A DNA stretch of 64,000 nucleotides from Agromyces sp. CF514. Its GTDB lineage: Bacteria; Actinomycetota; Actinomycetes; Actinomycetales; Microbacteriaceae. Made by a program: the position numbers and the translations under genes. This document shows positions 41,675 to 50,394 of this stretch, in pieces. The notes beneath the pieces were generated by a model. That model saw nothing but the letters and a program-made list of their open reading frames with translations, made no database searches and was not told where the DNA came from. The stretch covers positions 213,258-277,257 of the forward strand of contig NZ_FOZD01000003.1 of NCBI RefSeq assembly GCF_900113185.1, in the 5' to 3' direction. Position 1 is the first letter of the stretch. Every line of letters begins with the position of its first letter.

Positions 41675-42469
41675 GTGACGCAGCAGTCGCAGGGCGCCGG
41701 CACCGCCATGGCGGTCTCGATCGGCCTCATGGGCACGACCTCGTCCGAGACGCTGTCGGCGCTCGCGCCGCGCATCGAACGCCTCGGGTTCGCTGGGCTC
41801 TGGCTGAACGACGTCCCCGGCGGGGACTCGCTCGACGGCCTCCGCATCGCGGCATCCGTGACCTCGACGCTGCGCCTGGCGACCGGCGTGATCCCGATCG
41901 ACCGGCGGCCGGCGAGTTCACTCGACCTCGACGGGCTTCCGTCCGACCGCACGGCGATCGGCATCGGGTCGGGTCGCACCGACCGGCCGATCGCCTCGGT
42001 ACGCGAGGCGATCGTCGGCCTTCGCGAGCGCACCGATGCCGCGATCGTCGTGGGCGCGCTCGGTCCGCGCATGCGCCGGCTCGCGGCCGAGGAGGCCGAC
42101 GGCGTGCTGCTGAACTGGCTGACTCCCGATGCCGGGGCCGCCGCGATGCGCGAGCTCAGAGCCGATGCAGGCGGGCGCCCCGTGCGCGGCGTGCTCTACG
42201 CGCGCACGATCGTCGACGAAGCGGCCAGGCCCGTGCTCTCGGCCGAGGCGTCCGCATACGACGCCTACCCGGCCTACGCGGCGAACTTCGACCGACTCGG
42301 GTTCCGTGCGATCGACTCGACGATCGACCATGCCGACCGGCTCGCGGACTACGCGTCGGTCTCGGATCCCGTCGACGAACTCGTGCTGCGCGCGATCACC
42401 GCGGGCTCGACGTTGCGCGAGCTCGAGGCGTTCGTCGAGCACGCTGCCGCTTGGGCCGGATCGAACTGA
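41675..42469 (+). CDS. LLM-class flavin-dependent oxidoreductase, short form
   Basis: A 264-residue protein with the luciferase-like TIM-barrel pattern (RIERLGFAGLWLND near the N terminus, LRLATGVIPID, IVVGALGPRMRRLAAEEADGVLLNWLTP). It is shorter than typical F420/FMN-dependent members at 300-350 residues, so part of the barrel is reduced. The start is uncertain: GTG at 41675, 13 bases after the purM stop, or ATG at 41708. Substrate unknown. Confidence 0.75.
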   Translation: MTQQSQGAGTAMAVSIGLMGTTSSETLSALAPRIERLGFAGLWLNDVPGGDSLDGLRIAASVTSTLRLATGVIPIDRRPASSLDLDGLPSDRTAIGIGSGRTDRPIASVREAIVGLRERTDAAIVVGALGPRMRRLAAEEADGVLLNWLTPDAGAAAMRELRADAGGRPVRGVLYARTIVDEAARPVLSAEASAYDAYPAYAANFDRLGFRAIDSTIDHADRLADYASVSDPVDELVLRAITAGSTLRELEAFVEHAAAWAGSN

Positions 42470-42502
42470 AGGCCGTGAACCGGTCAGCAGTGATCGGGCA
42501 GG

Positions 42503-42712
42503 CTACGCGCGTTGCTCGTGCTGTTCGTCGTCGGTGACGTAGCTGTCGTCTTCGTCGTCGGCATACTCTGCCCACTTCGCAGCTTCTTCGGAATAATCGT
42601 CATGCGAACTCGTGAGTTCGCGCTCAAGCGCCGAGTAGTCGGTGTTCGGGCTGAAGTACTTCAGCTCCCGAGCGACCTTGGTGTGCTTGGCTTTCTGACG
42701 GCCGCGCCCCAT
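42503..42712 (-). CDS. DUF3073 family protein
   Basis: A 69-residue, strongly charged protein with the actinobacterial DUF3073 start MGRGRQKAKHTKVARELKY and an acidic C terminus. The gene is usually near purM, as here. AAGGGGG lies upstream of its ATG. TATAAA on the minus strand at 42776-42771 is a -10 candidate with a leader of about 50 bases. Function unknown. Confidence 0.92.
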   Translation of the reverse strand: MGRGRQKAKHTKVARELKYFSPNTDYSALERELTSSHDDYSEEAAKWAEYADDEDDSYVTDDEQHEQRA

Positions 42713-42892
42713 GCGTGACCCCCTTACGACGTCTGGCCGGGTGGCATTGTCTTCACCCGGCGCTTCTGGTTTATATGAATTCGTCCGACCGCCAGTTTAG
42801 CACCGCCGTGGGCATGCCGATCTCGCCCTGCACAGGTGCGTCTCGACCGCGTAATTGGGCGGGCGCACAGCTGGACGTGGTTCGATGGAACC

Positions 42893-44077
42893 GTGACGTC
42901 GAGCCCTGAACGCGTGAAGATCGCGGTGATCGGCGCAGGGCAGGCTGGACTCTCGGTCGCGTACTACCTGCGCCGCTTCGAGCTGGTCGCAGGCGAGGAC
43001 TTCGTGATGCTCGACCGGGCCCCCGGCCCGGGCGGCGCGTGGCAGCATCGGTGGTCCTCGTTGCGCCTCGGCACGGCCCATCGCGTCAACGACCTGCCCG
43101 GCATGGCCGACCTCGGCCTCAGCTTCGACACCGCCGATCGCACGCTTCCGGCGCGCGAGGTGGTCGCCGAGTACTACGGCCGGTTCGAGGAGCACTTCGA
43201 CCTGAAGGTGCGTCGCCCGATGGACGTGCGCTCGGTCACGAACGAAGGCGTCGACCTCGTCGTGCGCTACGACGACCTGAGCCCCCAGCCGCTCGATGAG
43301 CAGCGCGCGCGGGGCTTCTTCGGGCGCATGCGCAAGTCGTTCCAGGAGCCGCCCGAGCAGGCGCCGCCCCGGCACGAGCTCGCCGTGCAGTTCCTGGTCA
43401 ACGCCACCGGCACCTGGGGCTCGCCGTTCGTGCCCTATTACCCGGGCATGACCGCCTTCCAGGGGCGCCACCTGCACACCTCCGACTTCGCCGACGCCGA
43501 GGACTTCCGCGACAAGCACGTGGTCGTGGTGGGCGGCGGCACCTCGGCGATCGGGTTCATGCTCGAACTCGAGGGCATCGCCGCCGAGCTCACCTGGGTC
43601 TCCCGACGCCCGATCGACTGGCTCGACCGGCAGGAGCTCGATCTCGAGGGCGCGTCAACGGCCGTCGCCAAGCAGGACGAGGCGGCGCGATCCGGGCGTG
43701 CCCTGCCTTCGATCGTGAGCGGCACGGGCGTTCCCAAGAACCGCCGCATCGCCGCGGGCATCGAGCGCGGCCTGCTCGTCGCCCGGCCCATGTTCGACCG
43801 CATCGACGCCGACCGCGTGGTCTGGGAGGGCGATGCAGACCACCCGGCGAGCGAAGTGCGTGCCGACGCGATCATCTGGGCCACCGGGTTCCGCCCCGAG
43901 CTCCGGCACCTCGCACCGTTGAAGCTCCGCGAGAAGGCGGGCGGCATCAGCGTCGGCCAGGGTGCGTCGTGGAACGACCCCCGCATCTTCCTCGCGGGCT
44001 ACGGTCCCCAGGCCTCGACGGTCGGGGCGAGCCGCGCCGGCCGCATGATCGCGCGCCAGATCATGGCGATGCTCTGA
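42893..44077 (+). CDS. Flavin-dependent monooxygenase-like NAD(P)-binding protein
   Basis: A 394-residue flavoprotein. An FAD motif is found at IAVIGAGQAGLSVAYYL, then GPGGAWQHRW, and a second dinucleotide motif VVVVGGGTSAIGF in the middle, with ATG near IIWATGFRPE, as in class B flavin monooxygenases (YczP/Baeyer-Villiger-like). A perfect palindrome GGTTC-GATG-GAACC lies directly upstream of the GTG (42879-42892) and might be an operator or hairpin. Substrate unknown. Confidence 0.8.
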   Translation: MTSSPERVKIAVIGAGQAGLSVAYYLRRFELVAGEDFVMLDRAPGPGGAWQHRWSSLRLGTAHRVNDLPGMADLGLSFDTADRTLPAREVVAEYYGRFEEHFDLKVRRPMDVRSVTNEGVDLVVRYDDLSPQPLDEQRARGFFGRMRKSFQEPPEQAPPRHELAVQFLVNATGTWGSPFVPYYPGMTAFQGRHLHTSDFADAEDFRDKHVVVVGGGTSAIGFMLELEGIAAELTWVSRRPIDWLDRQELDLEGASTAVAKQDEAARSGRALPSIVSGTGVPKNRRIAAGIERGLLVARPMFDRIDADRVVWEGDADHPASEVRADAIIWATGFRPELRHLAPLKLREKAGGISVGQGASWNDPRIFLAGYGPQASTVGASRAGRMIARQIMAML

Positions 44078-44128
44078 CGGCAGTCCATCGAGAGACGCGT
44101 CGTCCGCGGCATCCGTCGCCCGTGACGA

Positions 44129-46231
44129 CTACGGCTTGCGCTGCTTGGACGCCGTCGTGGCCTCGACCGATCGGCGGGGCGGACGCACCGGCTCGCCGCG
44201 GCGGTCCTGGCCGGGCAGCGGGCGCGACCGTCGGCCGTAGATGAGGTCGGACGAGTCGAGCAGCCACGGCACGAGCGCCACCGTGACGCCGTGCACGAGC
44301 AGCAGCTTCTGGCTGATGCGGCGGGCCTTGTGGTTGTGCAGGATGCCCTCCCACCAGTGGCCGACGATGTACTGCGGCAGGTAGACCGTGATCACCTCGG
44401 AGCCGTGCTCCTCGCGGCGCTGCTTGATGTACTGGATGAGGGGGTGGCTGAGGTCGCGGTAGGGCGACGACAGGATGCGCAGCTTCACGTGCACGTTCTG
44501 CTTGACCCAGTCCTTCTTGAGCTGCTTCGTCGCATCTTCGTCGAGCGAGACGTGCACGGCCTCGAGCGAGTCGTGGCGGGCGGCGATCGCGTAGTCGAGC
44601 GCCTTCAGCACGGGCTTCTGCATGCGGCCGACGAGCACGATCGCGTGGTCGCCGCTCGACCCGAACGTGGTCGTGGGGTCGGGCTCGATCTCGCGCTCGA
44701 CGTCGCGGTAGTAGCGGTTCACGCCCACCATGAGCGTGAAGAGGATCGGCATCATGACGAACACGATCCAGGCGCCGTGGGTGAACTTCGTCACGGTCAC
44801 GACGATGAGCACGATCGCGGTCATGCCCGCGCCGATCGAGTTGATCACGAGCGCGCGCAGCATCGCCCCGCGGGAGAGGGCGCGGTCGTCTTCGGGGGCC
44901 CTGCGCGGCGCGGAGGACTTGCCGGCGGGATGGCGTCCCTTCGACAGCTCGCGCAGCCAGTGCCGCACCATGCCGGTCTGCCCGAGCGTGAACGACACGA
45001 AGACGCCGATGATGTAGAGCTGGATGAGCACGGTCAGGTTCGCCTGGAACACCACCAGGATCACGGATGCCGCGAGCGCGAGGATCAGCACGCCGTTCGA
45101 GTAGATGAGCCGGTCGCCGCGGGTCGAGAGCGACTTGGGCGCGTACCCGTCGCGGGCGAGCACCGAACCGAGCAGCGGGAACCCGTTGAACGCCGTATTG
45201 GCCGCGAGCAGCAGCACGAGCGCCGTGGCCGCCTGGATCAGGTAGAAGAACGCGCTCGAATCGCCGAACGTCGCCCCCGCGACCTGGGCCATGAGGCTGA
45301 GCTGCGGCTCGGTGGCGCACTCGGTCCAGCCGATGAGGTTGCACGGGTCTTCGGCGTAATGGACCTGGGAGATGAGCGCGAGCGCCGTGAGGCCGGCGAA
45401 CAGGATGATCGCGATGCCGCCCATGAGCACGAGGGTCCGCTGCGCGTTGCGCACCTTGGGGCGCCGGAACGCGGGAACGCCGTTCGCGATGGCCTCGACG
45501 CCCGTGAGGGCGGAGCATCCGCTCGCGAACGATCGGAGCAGCAGGAGGATCACGCCCGCCTGCGTCATGGACTCGGCATCGACCTCGAAGTGGGCCGAAG
45601 ATGCGACCGGTGCGTCGCCCAGCACCGTGCGGGTGAGGCCGACCACGATCATCACGAAGACGCTGCCGATGAAGAGGTACGTCGGGATCGCGAAGGCCTT
45701 CGACGACTCGCTCACGCCTCGGAGGTTCACCGCCGCGAGGATGATCACGAAGATCACGGCGAGCTCGACGCGGAACGGGTCGAGCTCGGGGATCGCCGAG
45801 ATGATGTTGTCGACGCCCGAGGCGACCGACACCACGACCGTCATGACGTAGTCGACGAGCAGGGCCGAGGCCACGACCAGGCCGGCCTTCTCTCCGAGGT
45901 TGCGGTGCGCGACCTCGTAGTCGCCGCCGCCCGACGGGTAGGCGCGGATCAGCTGCCGGTACGACGCGACGACCGTCACGAGCAGCACGACGACCGCGAA
46001 GGCCACCCACGGCGCGAAGCTCAGGAAGGCGAGGCCGCCGACCGTGAGGATCATGAGCAGTTCCTGCGGCGCGTACGCCACGGAGCTCAACGGGTCGCTC
46101 GCGAAGATCGGGAGTGCGAGATGCTTCGGTAGGAGCTGCCCCTCGAGCTTCTCGGTCGGCAGCGGGTCGCCGATGATCCAGTGCTTCGGCGATTTCAGTT
46201 CGGGGGGCGGTGAATCCGCCTCATTTGTCAC
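44129..46231 (-). CDS. KimA/YdaO-like APC family permease
   Basis: About 700 residues: an APC-superfamily transporter with about 12 helices (about 40-480) and a cytoplasmic C-terminal domain of about 200 residues. The N-terminal DPLSSVAYAPQELL and YPSGGGDYEVA segments fit the KimA-type potassium/proton symporters. That family is controlled by c-di-AMP in Firmicutes; I see no ydaO riboswitch in the 123-base upstream region. Start uncertain: GTG at 46231 (preferred, with TAGTGT upstream), GTG at 46243 or ATG at 46315. Confidence 0.8.
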   Translation of the reverse strand: MTNEADSPPPELKSPKHWIIGDPLPTEKLEGQLLPKHLALPIFASDPLSSVAYAPQELLMILTVGGLAFLSFAPWVAFAVVVLLVTVVASYRQLIRAYPSGGGDYEVAHRNLGEKAGLVVASALLVDYVMTVVVSVASGVDNIISAIPELDPFRVELAVIFVIILAAVNLRGVSESSKAFAIPTYLFIGSVFVMIVVGLTRTVLGDAPVASSAHFEVDAESMTQAGVILLLLRSFASGCSALTGVEAIANGVPAFRRPKVRNAQRTLVLMGGIAIILFAGLTALALISQVHYAEDPCNLIGWTECATEPQLSLMAQVAGATFGDSSAFFYLIQAATALVLLLAANTAFNGFPLLGSVLARDGYAPKSLSTRGDRLIYSNGVLILALAASVILVVFQANLTVLIQLYIIGVFVSFTLGQTGMVRHWLRELSKGRHPAGKSSAPRRAPEDDRALSRGAMLRALVINSIGAGMTAIVLIVVTVTKFTHGAWIVFVMMPILFTLMVGVNRYYRDVEREIEPDPTTTFGSSGDHAIVLVGRMQKPVLKALDYAIAARHDSLEAVHVSLDEDATKQLKKDWVKQNVHVKLRILSSPYRDLSHPLIQYIKQRREEHGSEVITVYLPQYIVGHWWEGILHNHKARRISQKLLLVHGVTVALVPWLLDSSDLIYGRRSRPLPGQDRRGEPVRPPRRSVEATTASKQRKP

Positions 46232-46314
46232 GGCGGATGACACTACACCCGCCACGGGCCATGTCAAGTCGACGGATGCCGCGTGGCTCGAGATCCGCGG
46301 AAACTCGCCGTTCA

Positions 46315-46329
46315 CCGGGGAATCCCCGG
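46315..46329 (-). terminator. Candidate hairpin after the crcB pair
   Basis: CCGGGG-AAT-CCCCGG 25 bases beyond the crcB stop codon on the minus strand. The stem is short and the loop is three bases; no U tract, so the case is moderate. Confidence 0.4.
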
Positions 46330-46354
46330 CGCGCTCGCGCGAGTCGGACGGCGT

Positions 46355-46735
46355 TCAGCGCAGCAGCAGGTACCCCCCGGCGGCGACCGCGATGCCGAGT
46401 GCGAGCGTGAGCAGCACGTTGAGGATCGCGGCCCGCCATCGTCCGCCGTCGAGCAGTTCGATCGTCTCGACGCTCCACGTGCTGAACGTCGTGAGGCCGC
46501 CGCAGAACCCGGTCACGAGCACGAGCCGGAGGTCGCCGTCGATCGCGGCGCGCTCGGCGAGGCCGAGCACGGCACCGGCGATGCCCGACCCGACCACGTT
46601 CACGATCAGGATGCCGCCCGGCAGGTGCCCGGGTCGTACGGGCAGGGCCCTCGAGAGCGCGAAGCGGATCACGGCACCGAACGCTCCGGCGACGAGCACG
46701 GCGGTGAGCACGAGGGGCGTGAGCTGGGCGGTCAC
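46355..46735 (-). CDS. crcB: CrcB/Fluc fluoride channel subunit 2
   Basis: A 126-residue membrane protein with four helices. Typical features include GAVIRFALSR, NVVGSGIAGAVLGL and the GFCGGLTTFSTWSVE segment that forms the fluoride pore. Its GTG start overlaps the stop of the first crcB gene. The two different subunits probably form a heterodimeric Fluc channel that exports fluoride. Confidence 0.92.
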   Translation of the reverse strand: MTAQLTPLVLTAVLVAGAFGAVIRFALSRALPVRPGHLPGGILIVNVVGSGIAGAVLGLAERAAIDGDLRLVLVTGFCGGLTTFSTWSVETIELLDGGRWRAAILNVLLTLALGIAVAAGGYLLLR

Positions 46736-47151
46736 AGGGTCTGCCCGGCATCCGTGACCGTGGTGGGCATCGGACGATGCGCGATGAGGGAGCCCACCTT
46801 GAGGCCGGCGGCGGCCAGCAGCAGGCCGCCGGCGGCCGAGACGGCGAGGTAGATCGCCGCGAGCCAGGCCTCGCCCGCGCCCGAGAGCAGCACCACGGCG
46901 GCCAGCACGGCCGACATCGTCGTGAAGGAGCCGAGCACGCCAGAGCCGATGCCGGCCTTCAGCCAGTTCGGCGTCGCGGGCCGCTTCCAGAGCCCGCCGA
47001 CGAGCCAGCCCAGCACGAACGCGCCCACGAGGTTCACGGCGAGCGTGCTGAACGGGAACTCGTCGTCGGCGTGGGGCAGCGCGAGATCGCACGCGAGCCG
47101 CAGCCCGGTGCCGAGGAGGCCGCCGACGATCACGGCGAGGTAGGAGCGCAC
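46732..47151 (-). CDS. crcB: CrcB/Fluc fluoride channel subunit 1
   Basis: A 139-residue four-helix protein: GGLLGTGLRLACDL, NLVGAFVLGWLVG and the SGVLGSFTTMSAVLAA pore segment. TAGCCT (minus strand 47163-47158) then six bases then GTG at 47151 gives a leaderless start, and the TAG of this -10 is also the stop codon of the upstream GNAT gene. No fluoride riboswitch can fit. Confidence 0.9.
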   Translation of the reverse strand: MRSYLAVIVGGLLGTGLRLACDLALPHADDEFPFSTLAVNLVGAFVLGWLVGGLWKRPATPNWLKAGIGSGVLGSFTTMSAVLAAVVLLSGAGEAWLAAIYLAVSAAGGLLLAAAGLKVGSLIAHRPMPTTVTDAGQTL

Positions 47152-47160
47152 GCGACGAGG

Positions 47161-47682
47161 CTACGCCAGGGGCGCCTCGCGAGCGGCGAGGTCGAACACC
47201 CAGTCGTTCGTGTGCAGCACGATGCCCGGCTTGATCTCGAACTCGAGCGGACCGAGCAGGTCGAAGCCGGCCTTTCGGCAGACCGCGTTCGACGGGAGGT
47301 TGTCGACGCGGGGATACGCGTGCACGGGCAGCGTCTCGCCGGCGGCGCGTGCGACGTCGAGCATGGCGCGCACGGCCGCGGGCGCGATGCCCAGCCCGCG
47401 GTACTCCGCCTCGACCGACCACCCGGATTCGAGCGCCGGCTCGCCCGCGTGCTCGTGCTGCCAGTAGCCGACCATGCCGACGCCCTCGGGATGCCCGGGG
47501 ATCACGATGCGGAAGTGGCTCGCCGCGCCTTCGGCATGCAGGCGCAGGTACCTGGCGTGGCGCGCGACGACCTGCTCGTCGGTCTCGGGCCCGCCCATCT
47601 GGTCCATGAGGTCGGGCGTGTTCGCGCGCCTGAGCACGTCGAGGTCGTCGTCGGACCAGGGTTCGAGCGAGACATCCGTCAT
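47161..47682 (-). CDS. GNAT family acetyltransferase
   Basis: A 173-residue protein with the GNAT acetyl-CoA pattern ESGWSVEAEYRGLGIAPAAVRAML and the downstream RVDNLPSNAVCRKAGF segment. Acetylated substrate unknown. I use the ATG at 47682; a GAGGGC lies close to it, and a TTG 12 bases upstream is possible. The gene ends where the crcB -10 begins. Confidence 0.85.
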   Translation of the reverse strand: MTDVSLEPWSDDDLDVLRRANTPDLMDQMGGPETDEQVVARHARYLRLHAEGAASHFRIVIPGHPEGVGMVGYWQHEHAGEPALESGWSVEAEYRGLGIAPAAVRAMLDVARAAGETLPVHAYPRVDNLPSNAVCRKAGFDLLGPLEFEIKPGIVLHTNDWVFDLAAREAPLA

Positions 47683-47758
47683 GCCCTCACCCAAGCACGC
47701 ACCACCGACGTCGATGCGGGGGCAATGCCTCGCGGCAGCGCCCCCGCACGGCCAGGCG

Positions 47759-48517
47759 CTACAGGTTGCGCTCGGCGTACGCCGTCATCGCGTCGCGCAC
47801 GAACCGGGCGCCGTCGGTGCCGCCGTAGTTCGCGCCGAAGCGCTCGTCGGCCACGTACATCTCGGCGAGGCCGAGGAAGTACTCCCTGCTGGGGCCGGCC
47901 GCGGCGCCGCCGGGCGTTCCCGGGATGCCGCGGAGCCACTCGAAGTGGCGCTGCGCGAGCGCCTGCGCCTCGTCGCCCGCCGGGTAGATGCCGCGTTCGC
48001 CCGCGGCGACCCAGTCGGCGTTCAGCGATGCCAGCCGTTGCTGCCAGGCCCGCCTCTCGTCGGCGGTCATCGAGCGCCACCACGCGTCGCTCTTCGCGTA
48101 GGCGTCCTCGCCCCAACGCTGCTCGACCTCCTCCTTGTACTCGGTGTGGTCGAACCCGTCGAACATCTGCTCTGCCATGAGTCGTTCACCTCCTTCCAAT
48201 GCGTCGATGGTCTTCTCGACCGACACGATCTGCCGTGCCAGCCGGTGCTGCTCCCCGCGCAGCCACTCGAGGTGGCTCCGCAGGGCATGGGGTGCGCGGT
48301 CCTCGCGCTCGAGCACGTCGGCGACCGCGGGGAGGCCGAGGCCGAGCTCGCGCAGCAGCAGGATGCGCTGCAGCCTGACGAGCGCCTCGGCGTCGTAGTA
48401 GCGGTAGCCGTTCGGGCCGATGCGCGCCGGCGCGAGCAGCCCGATGTCGTCGTAGTGACGCAGCGTGCGACTCGTGGTTCCGGCGAGCTTCGCGATCTCC
48501 TGGATCGACCAGTCCAC
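47759..48517 (-). CDS. MerR family regulator with TipAS-like domain
   Basis: A 252-residue TipA-type regulator. The N-terminal MerR domain reads SIQEIAKLAGTTSRTLRHYDDIGLL, followed by the NGYRYYDAEALVRLQRI wing and a coiled-coil dimerisation helix. From about residue 115, a TipAS-like domain (EEVEQRWGEDAYAKSDAWWRSM) usually traps drug-like ligands. GTG at 48517 with AAGGGAG upstream. The promoter in front has MerR geometry, so it activates itself. Confidence 0.88.
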   Translation of the reverse strand: MDWSIQEIAKLAGTTSRTLRHYDDIGLLAPARIGPNGYRYYDAEALVRLQRILLLRELGLGLPAVADVLEREDRAPHALRSHLEWLRGEQHRLARQIVSVEKTIDALEGGERLMAEQMFDGFDHTEYKEEVEQRWGEDAYAKSDAWWRSMTADERRAWQQRLASLNADWVAAGERGIYPAGDEAQALAQRHFEWLRGIPGTPGGAAAGPSREYFLGLAEMYVADERFGANYGGTDGARFVRDAMTAYAERNL

Positions 48518-48571
48518 GGCGGCTCCCTTCCTCTCATGCGGTTCGCCGGGGTGCTCGCCCCGACGGATTCC

Positions 48572-48602
48572 ACGCTAGAGGTTGACGTTACGTCAAGGTC
48601 AA
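48572..48602 (-). promoter_or_regulatory. MerR-type promoter with 19-bp spacer and central palindrome
   Basis: On the minus strand: -35 TTGACC (48602-48597), a 19-base spacer, -10 TAGCGT (48577-48572). The spacer contains the perfect palindrome TTGACGT-A-ACGTCAA (48596-48582 on this strand). Overlong spacers with a dyad between the -35 and -10 are the hallmark of MerR-activated promoters. Confidence 0.8.
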
Positions 48603-48635
48603 GCCCGCGGCATCCGCTCGCCCTTGCATTCCGGC

Positions 48636-48683
48636 CAGACGCGATATATCGTGTTTGAAGCAGACGCGATATATCGCGATATG
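48636..48683 (+). promoter_or_regulatory. Twin palindromic operator of the DUF4097-PadR operon
   Basis: CAGACGCGATATATCG occurs twice (48636-48651 and 48661-48676), 25 bases apart. The second is part of the perfect palindrome CGCGATATATCGCG (48665-48678), which overlaps ATATCGCGATAT (48671-48682). TTGAAG (48655-48660) may be the -35 and GATATG (48678-48683) the -10, with the palindrome in the 17-base spacer. PadR, the second gene, is the likely binder. Confidence 0.6.
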
Positions 48684-48732
48684 GAAGCACCCCGGATGCC
48701 GCGGCATCCGCCCGCAACAGAAGGAGCACCCC

Positions 48733-49650
48733 ATGAGCATCGAGCAGTGGGTCATCAACCCCGGCGAGACGCGCGTGATCGACCTCGAACTCGTGCGCCG
48801 GCTCAAGGTCGGCCTCATCGGCGGCAAGGTCGACGTCATCGCGCACGACGAGCCCGGTGCACGCGTCGAGATCAGCGGCGTCACCGGCAAGGACCTGAAG
48901 GTCTCGATCGTGGGCGACGTGCTCGAGATCGACCACCCGCAGCTCGGCTGGGACAACTTCATCGACGTGTTCAAGGGCTGGGCTGGCAACGCGAAGGCCG
49001 ACGTGTCGATCCTCGCGCCGCGCCACGTCGCGCTCAAGCTCGGCATGGTCTCGGGCGACGCCCTCATCGCGGGCTTCACGACCGACGGCAAGATCAGCAC
49101 CGTCTCGGGCAGCGTCGTCGTCGACAACCACGAGGGCGACCTCGACGTGTCGAGCGTCTCGGGCGAGATCTCGATCGGCAACCACGTGGGCGCGATCGAC
49201 GCGCACTCCGTCTCGGGCGACGTCGTCGCCACGGGCGACATCTACGGCTTCGACGCCGACACGGTCTCGGGCAACATGATCGTCGACGCGCAGGGCACGC
49301 CCGGCAAGATCGACACGAACACCGTCTCGGGCTCGCTCACCGTGCGCTACGACGCGGGCGCAGGCGCCCGCTACCGCATCAACACGGTCGGCGGCACGGT
49401 GCTGCTCGACGACACCCGCATCAAGGGCGTGCTCGGCAAGGGCTTCGAGCGCGTGACGGGCGAGCTCGCCGGCCGTTGGCTCGACCTCGCCGCGAACAGC
49501 GTCTCGGGTTCGATCTCGGTCATGACACGGGCGCGCACGGGTGCGACCGGCGGCGCAGGGGCGACGGATGCCGGCGGATCCGCCGACGCAGAGGCCGGCG
49601 CCCAGGCGGGCGGCGCGGGCGCAGAACGCGACGCCGAGGCATCCGTATGA
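48733..49650 (+). CDS. DUF4097 family beta-helix protein
   Basis: A 305-residue protein built of recurring VSG-centred strands (SGSVVVDNHEGDLDVSSVSGEISIGN, ...VSGDVVATG, ...VSGNMIVD, ...VSGSLTV), the DUF4097 right-handed beta-helix pattern. There is no clear signal peptide and the last 40 residues are Ala/Gly-rich. AGAAGGAG precedes the ATG at 48733. It is coupled (ATGA) to a PadR gene. Such pairs occur in envelope-stress-type operons; role not known. Confidence 0.85.
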   Translation: MSIEQWVINPGETRVIDLELVRRLKVGLIGGKVDVIAHDEPGARVEISGVTGKDLKVSIVGDVLEIDHPQLGWDNFIDVFKGWAGNAKADVSILAPRHVALKLGMVSGDALIAGFTTDGKISTVSGSVVVDNHEGDLDVSSVSGEISIGNHVGAIDAHSVSGDVVATGDIYGFDADTVSGNMIVDAQGTPGKIDTNTVSGSLTVRYDAGAGARYRINTVGGTVLLDDTRIKGVLGKGFERVTGELAGRWLDLAANSVSGSISVMTRARTGATGGAGATDAGGSADAEAGAQAGGAGAERDAEASV

Positions 49651-50318
49651 CCCCCGTCTTCGCGCACGGCAGCCTGCGCCTCTACCTGCTCGCCCTGCTC
49701 GACGAGCGGTCGCGGCACGGGTACGAGCTGATCCAGGCACTGAGCGAGCAGTTCGGCGGCACCTACACGCCGAGTGCGGGCACGATCTATCCCCGGCTCG
49801 CCAAGCTCGAAGAAGAGGGACTCGTCACCAAGGCCGCCGACGGGCGCAAGACCGTCTACGAGATCACGGCCGCGGGCCGTGCAGAACTCGAGTCGCGTCG
49901 CCACGAGCTCGACGACATCGAGAACGAGGTCACCGACTCGGTGCGACGTCTCGCCGACGGCGTGCGCGCCGAGGTGAACGACGCCATGCGCTCGCTGCGC
50001 GCCGAACTCGCGAGCGCGGCCCGCGAGGCCAAGCGCGCGGCCACGACCACGACGGCGGGCGCGAGCTCGACGTCGGGGGGTGCGGGCGGTACGTCGGCCA
50101 CGGGTTCGGGGTCGGGTTCGGGGTCGGCCGAGAGCGATCGCATCGCATCCGAGCGGGCGCTCCAGGAGGCCGACCTCGCCATCACGGAGTTCCGCCAGCA
50201 GCTGCGCACCGACCTGCGCACGCATCGCGATCGCGTGCGCCCCGAGGCGGTCACGCTGCTCAAGGCGCGGCTCGCGCAGGTGCGGGCCGATGTGCTCGCG
50301 ACCTTCGCCGACCGCTGA
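49647..50318 (+). CDS. PadR family transcriptional regulator
   Basis: A 223-residue PadR regulator: LYLLALLDERSRHGYELIQALSEQF, then TPSAGTIYPRLAKLEEEGLVT and KTVYEITAAGRAEL for the winged helix. The C-terminal half has a low-complexity Gly-Ser-Thr insert (about 130-160) before its final helix, longer than in typical PadR proteins. ATG overlaps the DUF4097 stop. Likely autorepressor of the operon. Confidence 0.88.
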   Translation: MTPVFAHGSLRLYLLALLDERSRHGYELIQALSEQFGGTYTPSAGTIYPRLAKLEEEGLVTKAADGRKTVYEITAAGRAELESRRHELDDIENEVTDSVRRLADGVRAEVNDAMRSLRAELASAAREAKRAATTTTAGASSTSGGAGGTSATGSGSGSGSAESDRIASERALQEADLAITEFRQQLRTDLRTHRDRVRPEAVTLLKARLAQVRADVLATFADR

Positions 50319-50359
50319 CCGCCGACCGCTGACGCCGAGGTCGCAGGACGCTGTCGCTC

Positions 50360-50385
50360 GGGGATCGAGGCGTCTCGAGACCCGG
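50360..50385. repeat. Dispersed palindromic element, copy 2
   Basis: CGGGGATCGAGGCGTCTCGAGACCCGG-type hairpin sharing the GAGGCGTCTCGAGACC core with the copy at 39808. It lies between convergent genes. Confidence 0.55.
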
Positions 50386-50394
50386 GTGGAGGTA

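Noticed and set aside
44129..46315. ATG at 46315 as the start of the KimA-like permease
   Set aside because: It adds 28 residues with no family similarity and overlaps the hairpin region; the GTG at 46231 fits the promoter layout better, though this is not certain.
46232..46354. c-di-AMP (ydaO) riboswitch in front of the KimA-like gene
   Set aside because: The space is too short for the conserved fold and no matching motif was seen; a TAGTGT -10 close to the start argues for a short leader.
47152..47180. Fluoride riboswitch before the crcB pair
   Set aside because: The -10 element is six bases from the start codon, leaving no leader.
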